From Pontiella desulfatans (GTDB lineage: Bacteria > Verrucomicrobiota > Kiritimatiellia > Kiritimatiellales > Pontiellaceae), in contig JARFRL010000411.1 of the NCBI GenBank assembly GCA_029287275.1, forward strand, positions 1 through 5,160: a stretch of DNA of 5,160 bases, read 5' to 3'. Positions 1 through 5,160 of this stretch are shown one piece after another. Each line of letters begins with the position of its first letter. Positions within the stretch are counted from its first letter, which is position 1. A program made the translations under genes and the position numbers. Below the pieces are notes generated by a model. It had not been told where the DNA came from, did no database searches, and worked only from the letters and a program-made list of their open reading frames with translations.

Positions 1-2957
1 TCGAAAATCATCGGCATCAGGCCGAAGAAGGTGGTGAGCGTCGTCAACACGATCGGGCGGAAGCGTTGAATGCCCGCGTCGTAGATCGCGTCGTGCATGT
101 TGGCGCCGGAGCGGCGTTTCTTGTTGGCGAAGTCGATGAAGATGAGCGAGTCGTTGACCACCACGCCCGAGAGCGCGACCACGCCGAACAGACTGAGTAG
201 ACTCAAGCTGTACCCGAGCAGGAGATGCCCGATGACGGCGCCCACGATGCCGAATGGAATGCTGATCATGATGATCAGTGGTTGCGCGTAGCTCTTGAAG
301 GGAATGGCCAACAGCACGAAGATCAGCGCGAGCGCCATGAGCAGTCCCTTGATCAGCCCGCCGACGCTTTCGCGTTGGTCGGCCTGCCGCCCTTCGAAGG
401 AGTAGGAAAGCCCGCTGTATTTCCGCATCAACTCGGGCAGTAGATCCGCTCTCACCGCGGCGAGGATCCGCTCCGTCTGGTCGCGCGGAGTCACGTCGGC
501 CGAAACGGTGATGACGCGGCGGCCATCGCGGCGGGTGATGGAGGTGTAGGCGCGGCCGCGGTCGGTTTCGACGACTTCGCGCAGCGGAACTTCCGCGCCG
601 CCCGGGGTGCGCACGATCATTTCCTCCAGACTGAACTCCGTGTCGCGCTCGGCTTCGGGCAGGCGCACCTTGACCTTGATTTCATTCCGGCCGCGCTGCT
701 GGCGAATGGCTTCGGAGCCGTAGTAGGAGTTCCGCACCTGCCGGGCGATTTCGCTGGAGGTCAGGCCGAGGCTGCGCCCTTCGGCGTTGATGGAAAAGTC
801 GATCTGCGGCTTGCCGGGCGTGAATCCGTCGTCGATGTCGCGCACCATCGGGAACACGCTCAACGCTTCCGCCAGCTCTTTGCAGGCGGCCTCAAGGACG
901 CCCATGTCGCGATGGGATAGTTCCACGGTCAGCGCTTCCGACCCGCCGCCCGGGCCGCCGCTGTCGTCCTTGAACCGGATCATTTTAAGCCCGCTGACGG
1001 GGCCGACTTTTTTCCGCCACGCGTCGACGAATTCCTGCGTGGAAACGGGCCGCGTGTCGGGATCTTCCAATTCGAAGATAATTCGGCCGGCGTGGCCGCC
1101 GCCGCGGCCGACGGTGGAGTCGACGCCCTTCAATAGTTTTTTGCCGCTCTCGTCCTCGATCGCTTTCACGACGGCGTTGCCCGCGGCGATGACGCGGTCG
1201 TGCACCGCGAGGGTTTTTTCAACCGGGGACCCGTAAGGCAGGGAAAACATGCACAGACCAATGTCGGACTCGACGCTGGGGAACAGCTCCCAGCCCATGC
1301 GGCCGCTTTTCACGTAGCCGAGGGTGATGATCAGCACCACGAGCCCGATGGACACGGTGACGTAGCGCGCGCGCAGCGCTTTGTCCAGAAAGGGGCCGTA
1401 GACCGTTTTGACGAAGTGGGTGAACTTGGCGCTGAAGCCTTGTTGCCAGCGGTGCAGTCGTCCGGGATTCTTTTTGTCCTTTTGGTGCGCGAGATGGGCG
1501 GGGAGAATGAAGAGCGCTTCGACCAGGGAGATCACGAAGGTGGTGCAAACGACCAGGGGGATGACCCGGAAAAACATGCCCATCACGCCGGGGACGAAAA
1601 AGAACGGCATGAAGGCCACGATGTTCGTGAGGATGCTGAAGGTGACCGGCACCGCGATTTCCTTGGTGCCCAGAATCGCGGCTTGTAGAAACGGCATGCC
1701 GGATTGATGGTTGTGGTAGATGTTCTCGCCCACCACGATCGCGTCGTCCACCACGATGCCCAGCGCGATCAAAAAGGCGAACATGGAAATCATGTTCAGG
1801 CTGACGTCGAACGCGGGCATGAAGAGAAAGGTGCCGAGGAAGGAGATCGGTATGCCGAGCATCACCCAGAAGGCCAGCTTCATTTCCAGAAAGAGGCCGA
1901 GCACGATGAACACCAGGCAGAGTCCGAGCGCTCCGTTTTTCAACAGCAGCGTCATGCGGCCGCGGAACATGTCGGCCTTGTTGTTCGAAATATCCAGATG
2001 AATGCCGTCCGGTAGCGTGGCCTCCAATTCCTCGATCACGTCGAGGACCGCGGCCTCGACGCTCAGCGGGGTTTCGTTGCCGATGCGGTAGACGACCATT
2101 TTCATCGAGGGTCTTCCGTTGAAATAGGAGAACTTGTCGGAGTCGTCGAAGCTGTCGCGGATATTGGCGATGTCTTCCAGAAGCACTTGGGTGCCGTCGG
2201 GGGCGGTCACGATGGGGATGCGGGCGAACTCCCGGCCAAGATCGCGCCGGTCCATGACGCGCACGAGGATCTCGCCGCCGCTGGTTTTAAGCCCGCCGCC
2301 CGGAAGCTCGACGGAACTGCGCGATAGAATCCCGGCCACGTCGGAAAGACTCAGACCATATTCCCGCAACCGGTCCTGCGGGATCTCGATACCGATTTCC
2401 AAGGCGCGGACGTCGCTGAGCTCCGCCTGAGTCACGTCCTCTTCCTGCAGCAACCGGTCGCGGACTTGCTCGGTGATCTCGCGCAACGTGGTCTCGGAAA
2501 CGTCGGCCGAAACAATCAGATTCAACACGGAGCGTTTGAGTTTGATGGCGCTGATGACCGGTTTTTCCGCGTCGAGGGGAAACGTGCGGACGCGGTTGAC
2601 CTCGTTGCGCACGTCGTCGGTGACCTGATTGACGTCGTGGCTGGGCAGCACCTCGACTCGCACCGAACCGTTGCCCTCGTTGGCCGTCGAGGTGACTTTT
2701 TTCACTCCGTCGATGCCGCGCACGGCTTCTTCGACGGCCAGCAGAATGCCCTGCTCGACCTCCTCCGGACCCGCGCCGGGATAGGGCACGCTGACGTTCA
2801 CGACATCCAGCGTGGCCTCGGGGAGAAACTCCTGTTTCACCCGTTTGGTGTATATGAAGCCGCCGGCCAGCAGGATCACCATTAAAATATTGGCGGCCAC
2901 CGAGTTTTTCGCCATCCAGGCGATGGGCCCGCGTCGGGGTTCAAGTTCAAGGTTCAT
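1..2957 (-). CDS. RND efflux inner-membrane permease, AcrB-like (HAE type), C-terminus cut by window edge
   Basis: This is the proton-driven inner-membrane pump of the tripartite efflux system. It exchanges protons for substrate and passes substrate to the adaptor and channel. The frame is open from ATG at 2957 to the left edge, 985 codons without a stop. AcrB-type proteins run to about 1,030-1,060 residues, so TM12 and the tail are outside the window. Visible parts in order: TM1 (about 18-36), first porter half with YPGAGPEEVE (59-68), TM2-TM6 (about 343-487), TM7 (about 533-549), second porter half (about 555-865), TM8-TM11 (about 868-985). TM4 carries the proton-relay pair D404-D405 in GIVVDDAIVVGEN; this is the drug-exporter form, not the heavy-metal (CusA) form. 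R965 and T972 match AcrB R971 and T978, but the AcrB Lys940 position is Asn935. The start is supported by GGAG 7 nt upstream and by homologous sequence beginning just before TM1. The gene lies 50 nt downstream of the adaptor. Family is certain; substrate is unknown. Confidence 0.96.
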   Translation of the reverse strand, partial: MNLELEPRRGPIAWMAKNSVAANILMVILLAGGFIYTKRVKQEFLPEATLDVVNVSVPYPGAGPEEVEQGILLAVEEAVRGIDGVKKVTSTANEGNGSVRVEVLPSHDVNQVTDDVRNEVNRVRTFPLDAEKPVISAIKLKRSVLNLIVSADVSETTLREITEQVRDRLLQEEDVTQAELSDVRALEIGIEIPQDRLREYGLSLSDVAGILSRSSVELPGGGLKTSGGEILVRVMDRRDLGREFARIPIVTAPDGTQVLLEDIANIRDSFDDSDKFSYFNGRPSMKMVVYRIGNETPLSVEAAVLDVIEELEATLPDGIHLDISNNKADMFRGRMTLLLKNGALGLCLVFIVLGLFLEMKLAFWVMLGIPISFLGTFLFMPAFDVSLNMISMFAFLIALGIVVDDAIVVGENIYHNHQSGMPFLQAAILGTKEIAVPVTFSILTNIVAFMPFFFVPGVMGMFFRVIPLVVCTTFVISLVEALFILPAHLAHQKDKKNPGRLHRWQQGFSAKFTHFVKTVYGPFLDKALRARYVTVSIGLVVLIITLGYVKSGRMGWELFPSVESDIGLCMFSLPYGSPVEKTLAVHDRVIAAGNAVVKAIEDESGKKLLKGVDSTVGRGGGHAGRIIFELEDPDTRPVSTQEFVDAWRKKVGPVSGLKMIRFKDDSGGPGGGSEALTVELSHRDMGVLEAACKELAEALSVFPMVRDIDDGFTPGKPQIDFSINAEGRSLGLTSSEIARQVRNSYYGSEAIRQQRGRNEIKVKVRLPEAERDTEFSLEEMIVRTPGGAEVPLREVVETDRGRAYTSITRRDGRRVITVSADVTPRDQTERILAAVRADLLPELMRKYSGLSYSFEGRQADQRESVGGLIKGLLMALALIFVLLAIPFKSYAQPLIIMISIPFGIVGAVIGHLLLGYSLSLLSLFGVVALSGVVVNDSLIFIDFANKKRRSGANMHDAIYDAGIQRFRPIVLTTLTTFFGLMPMIF

Positions 2958-2964
2958 TCAATAT

Positions 2965-2968
2965 CTCC
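2965..2968 (-). promoter_or_regulatory. Ribosome-binding site of the RND permease gene
   Basis: The minus strand reads GGAG, then seven bases (ATATTGA), then ATG at 2957. This is a standard Shine-Dalgarno core and spacing. It fixes the permease start in the 50-nt gap (2958-3007) after the adaptor stop. The gap shows no convincing terminator hairpin, so the permease is probably translated from the same transcript as the two upstream genes but initiates independently rather than by stop-start overlap. Confidence 0.75.
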
Positions 2969-3007
2969 AAAACGGGTTGACCACGAAAGGTTCAAGGAAC
3001 TCGAAAA

Positions 3008-4210
3008 CTACGGCGCGACGGCGGCGTCCTTGTTCCGCGCGATTCGTGGTTCGTCTTTCTTTCCTCCGGTGGCGACGTCCATTCCGCGGATGGGCGCGGT
3101 GATGTCGGAGGTGATCAGCTTTTCTCCATCCTCAAGGTCGTTCTTGATGACGACGCGGTCGGCGTCGCGCCAGAGAATTTCAACTTGGCGCGTGTCGAGT
3201 TTGTTATCGGCCGTGGCGAGCCAGACCTCGGAATTCTCGCGCAGCGCGCTTCGGGGAATGCTGAACACCTGGTCGAGCACGCGGCCGTCGATATCCGCCC
3301 GGACGTATTCGCCGATCAGCAACGGTTTCTTCCCCGCGTTTTCGGGGAGCCGCGCCAGCGGATCGTTCACTTCGATCAGCAGCCGCGCCATGCGGCCTTT
3401 GTCTTCGAGGTTTCCGAGCAGCTTAATCACGACGCCTTCGCGAACGCCGTCGTTGCCGGAATGGATCCGCGCGGCGCTTCCGGGGATGGTGATCCAGCGA
3501 AGGCGATCGACCGGGATGGAGACCATGACCCAATACGCGTCCGTCCCGGCGAGCTCGGCGAGCATGTCTTGCTGCGCGGCCTGGGAGCCGGTGTTCGCGT
3601 TTCGGCTGAGCACGACGGCGTTCAAGGGCGCGTGGATTTCGGTGCGCTCGAGGTTGAGCCGCGCCTTTTTCAGATTCGCTTCCGCGGCTTGCAGGGCCGC
3701 CGCGCTGGCTTTGAGATGCGGGGTGCGCAGGGCGAGTTCCATTTCGAGCTCGCTAACTTCGCCTTCGGGCTTCAACAACTCCCACTCGCGTTTGGCCACG
3801 TCTTGCCGGCCGAGCTCGATTTTATAGTCGAAGCGCGCTTTTTCGAGCGCGGATTCGGCTTGGGCCCGCGCGAGCTCGTAGTCCACCGGATCAATCGTCA
3901 GCAGCGGCTCGCCTTTGGAGACCAGCCCGCCGTCGATGAATCCGGAAGAGATGCCGACCACCTCGCCGCTGACGCGGGCGCGCAGTTTGACCATTTCCGC
4001 GGGAGTGACCGTTCCGGTGAGTCGAAGCACGACGGTCTCTTTCGTGCGTTCCAAGGGTTGAACGTCGACCAACTCCGCCCGTTTGGGTGGCCGTTTTTTC
4101 TCCGCTTCGGGTTTGGTTTTCACCAATACGCCCGCGACCAGGACGGCGCCCGCGATCAGGACGAAGCTCACGAACGCGGCTATGGGTTTACTGATGGTAC
4201 GTTCGCTCAT
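3008..4210 (-). CDS. RND efflux periplasmic adaptor subunit (HlyD/AcrA-type membrane fusion protein)
   Basis: This adaptor bridges the inner-membrane RND pump and the outer-membrane channel. It is complete at 400 residues, a normal length for the family. A short basic N-terminus precedes a hydrophobic helix (about 9-30) and a Lys/Pro-rich linker (31-44). There is no Cys lipobox, so it is probably held by an N-terminal membrane anchor rather than a lipid. The first beta-barrel strands are followed by the first lipoyl half (about 76-109, including LRARVSGEVVGISSGF). Then comes an alpha-hairpin rich in Ala, Glu, Leu and Arg (about 110-190, tip near 147-153) and the second lipoyl half (about 188-205, RTEIHAPLNAVVLSRNANTG). 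The beta-barrel is at about 222-300 and the membrane-proximal domain at about 303-375 (FSIPRSALRE). The tail is short, charged and low in complexity. The ATG overlaps the upstream stop (ATGA) and has GAGG 7 nt before it. Neighbours on both sides confirm the role. Confidence 0.96.
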   Translation of the reverse strand: MSERTISKPIAAFVSFVLIAGAVLVAGVLVKTKPEAEKKRPPKRAELVDVQPLERTKETVVLRLTGTVTPAEMVKLRARVSGEVVGISSGFIDGGLVSKGEPLLTIDPVDYELARAQAESALEKARFDYKIELGRQDVAKREWELLKPEGEVSELEMELALRTPHLKASAAALQAAEANLKKARLNLERTEIHAPLNAVVLSRNANTGSQAAQQDMLAELAGTDAYWVMVSIPVDRLRWITIPGSAARIHSGNDGVREGVVIKLLGNLEDKGRMARLLIEVNDPLARLPENAGKKPLLIGEYVRADIDGRVLDQVFSIPRSALRENSEVWLATADNKLDTRQVEILWRDADRVVIKNDLEDGEKLITSDITAPIRGMDVATGGKKDEPRIARNKDAAVAP

Positions 4211-5160
4211 GGGTTTTCCTCGTTGTTCACATAGGTCAGTTCATTCGGCCAGGTTCCGCCCAGCGCGCGGTACAGATTAATTCGGTATTGCAGCAGATCG
4301 TATTGCGCCGCGACGCGGTCGCGTTCGAGATTCTGCAAGGTGTTCAGTTGAATCAGCACGGTGGTGTATTCGATGAGTCCGTTGCGGTAGCGGTTGACCG
4401 ACTCTTCGTGCGAGCGGCGGGCGGCCTCGAGTCGCTGGTCCAGGGCGATAATGAAGGCGCGCTGTTTTTCTTCCGAGACGAGCGCGTCTTCCACTTCTTT
4501 AATGGCGTTGAGCACGGTTTGCTCATAGCTCGCCAATCGTTCGTCCACCACCGCGCGCGTCCGTTCGACTTCGGCCTTGCGGCGCCCGCCGTCGAAGAGG
4601 GGGCCGGTCACGCTCGCGGCGAGGTTGGCGGCCCAGCTGTCGAACACATCCGCGATGTCGATATCGTTGTTGCCATAGCTCGCGCCGGCCGTCAGTCGAA
4701 GCGCGGGGAGTCGATCGGCGCGCGCGGCGCTCACGCGCCAGTCGGCGGATCGCAGCTGAAGCCCGGCCTTGCGCACGTCGGGGCGGTTGGCCAGCACGTC
4801 GGCCGGAAGGCCAAGGGCGGGAAGCGGTCCAAGGACGGGCAGTTCGGCGTCGGCGATTCGCACGGATTCAAAATCGGATTCGCCGAGCAGCACCGCGAGT
4901 TCGTTGCGCAGCAACTCCTCGCGCAGCTCGGCCTTCGGAATTTGCGATTCGGTCGCGGCGACGGTCTGCCGCTGCTGATAAACGTCGAGCGCGCTGGAGA
5001 GCGATTTTCTAAAGCGCAACTCGATGAGTTCCTCCGTCGTCAGATTGGACTCGAGCTGCAGGCGGATCACCTGGGTTTGCAATTGTTGGGCGACGATTCC
5101 GATCCAGCGCGACGCGACTTGCGAGCTGAGGGTGATCGCGACGGTGTTCAAATCCTCGCG
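4207..5160 (-). CDS. Outer-membrane efflux channel (NodT/OprM/TolC family), N-terminus cut by window edge
   Basis: This is the trimeric outer-membrane exit duct of the pump. The frame is open to the right edge: 317 codons are visible before TGA at 4207-4209. A TTG codon at 5151 is not a credible start, because the sequence there aligns with the middle of the family, which is usually 450-480 residues. About 140-160 N-terminal residues, including the signal peptide and possible lipidation Cys, are therefore missing. Visible landmarks, numbered from the edge: a long helical stretch with SALDVYQQRQ (about 55-64), ELAVLLGES (about 87-95), the family signature GLPADVLANRPDVR (about 117-130), and the start of the second repeat (WRVSAARADRLPALRLTAG, about 141-159). 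GPLFDGGRRKAEV (about 186-198) follows, then the second coiled helix pair, with NRYRNGLIEYTTVL (about 256-269), and the terminal YRALGGTW (about 297-304). The end of the gene overlaps the adaptor start by 4 nt. The function as exit channel is secure; the substrate is not. Confidence 0.95.
   Translation of the reverse strand, partial: REDLNTVAITLSSQVASRWIGIVAQQLQTQVIRLQLESNLTTEELIELRFRKSLSSALDVYQQRQTVAATESQIPKAELREELLRNELAVLLGESDFESVRIADAELPVLGPLPALGLPADVLANRPDVRKAGLQLRSADWRVSAARADRLPALRLTAGASYGNNDIDIADVFDSWAANLAASVTGPLFDGGRRKAEVERTRAVVDERLASYEQTVLNAIKEVEDALVSEEKQRAFIIALDQRLEAARRSHEESVNRYRNGLIEYTTVLIQLNTLQNLERDRVAAQYDLLQYRINLYRALGGTWPNELTYVNNEENP
4218..4221 (-). promoter_or_regulatory. Ribosome-binding site of the adaptor gene, inside the end of the channel gene
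   Basis: The minus strand reads GAGGA, then AACCC, then ATG at 4210; measured from the GAGG core the spacer is 7 nt. The site lies within the last codons of the outer-membrane channel gene. With the ATGA stop/start overlap at 4207-4210, this is the usual arrangement for translational coupling and supports 4210 as the adaptor start. Confidence 0.75.

Noticed and set aside
1219..1548. Minus-strand open frame of 109 codons in a different frame from the permease
   Set aside because: It overlaps the permease coding sequence in an alternative frame, is rich in Arg, Pro and His, and shows no family signature.
787..1688. Overlapping plus-strand open frames antisense to the permease (787-1236, 1200-1688)
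   Set aside because: The permease frame on the other strand is continuous and conserved through this region. The plus-strand translations are low in complexity (Ser/Arg/Pro- or Asp/Glu/His-rich) and resemble no protein family.
1..2957. Permease as a pseudogene or frameshifted gene
   Set aside because: I read all 985 codons in one frame and found no stop or frameshift. The C-terminal truncation is caused by the window edge.
2990..3000. Small inverted repeat GTTCAAGGAAC in the gap between adaptor and permease, with related TTGAAC words in the permease start codons
   Set aside because: The stem is only 4 bp with a 3-nt loop and no U-tract, too weak for a terminator or confident operator. The repeated words near 2940-2955 encode the Leu-Glu-Leu-Glu start of the permease and look coincidental.
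3185..4234. Long plus-strand open frame (about 349 codons) antisense to the adaptor gene
   Set aside because: It lies entirely opposite a clearly homologous adaptor gene. Its translation is rich in Arg, Gly, Asp and His with no recognisable domain, as expected for an antisense shadow in GC-rich DNA.
5149..5151. TTG as a possible start codon of the outer-membrane channel
   Set aside because: The frame stays open upstream to the window edge, and the sequence at this point aligns with the interior of the NodT/OprM family. A start here would give a protein lacking its signal peptide and first half.

Overview
The window carries three consecutive genes of one tripartite RND (resistance-nodulation-division) efflux pump, all on the minus strand. 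In transcription order they are an outer-membrane channel (NodT/OprM/TolC type; its N-terminus lies beyond the right edge), a periplasmic adaptor (HlyD/AcrA-type membrane fusion protein; complete), and an inner-membrane proton/drug antiporter (AcrB-like, HAE type; its last C-terminal residues lie beyond the left edge). Almost every base is coding. The only non-coding gap is 50 nt.

Organism: an outer-membrane channel requires a diderm (Gram-negative-type) bacterium. The DNA is GC-rich, and long spurious open frames appear antisense to the real genes. Nothing here fixes the phylum. There is no RNA gene, mobile element, integrase, CRISPR array or compositional break, so the stretch looks like ordinary chromosomal sequence.

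Layout from right to left, following transcription: 5160-4207 is the outer-membrane factor, open to the window edge. Its TGA overlaps the ATG of the adaptor (4210-3008) in an ATGA junction. A 50-nt gap with a GGAG ribosome-binding site follows, then the RND permease (2957 to the left edge, 985 codons visible). No terminator or promoter is visible between the genes, so they are probably cotranscribed. The promoter, and any local regulator, would lie to the right of the window.

How the genes work together: the permease trimer captures substrate from the periplasm or outer leaflet of the inner membrane using proton flux through its membrane domain. The adaptor hexamer joins it to the outer-membrane channel trimer, and substrate leaves directly to the outside. 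The substrate cannot be named. The permease shows an Asn-Asp in place of the Lys-Asn of the AcrB proton relay, and a glycine-rich segment where AcrB has its Phe-rich switch loop, so its substrate range probably differs from AcrB. I found no evidence of an undescribed system. The findings are residue-level departures from the textbook pump.
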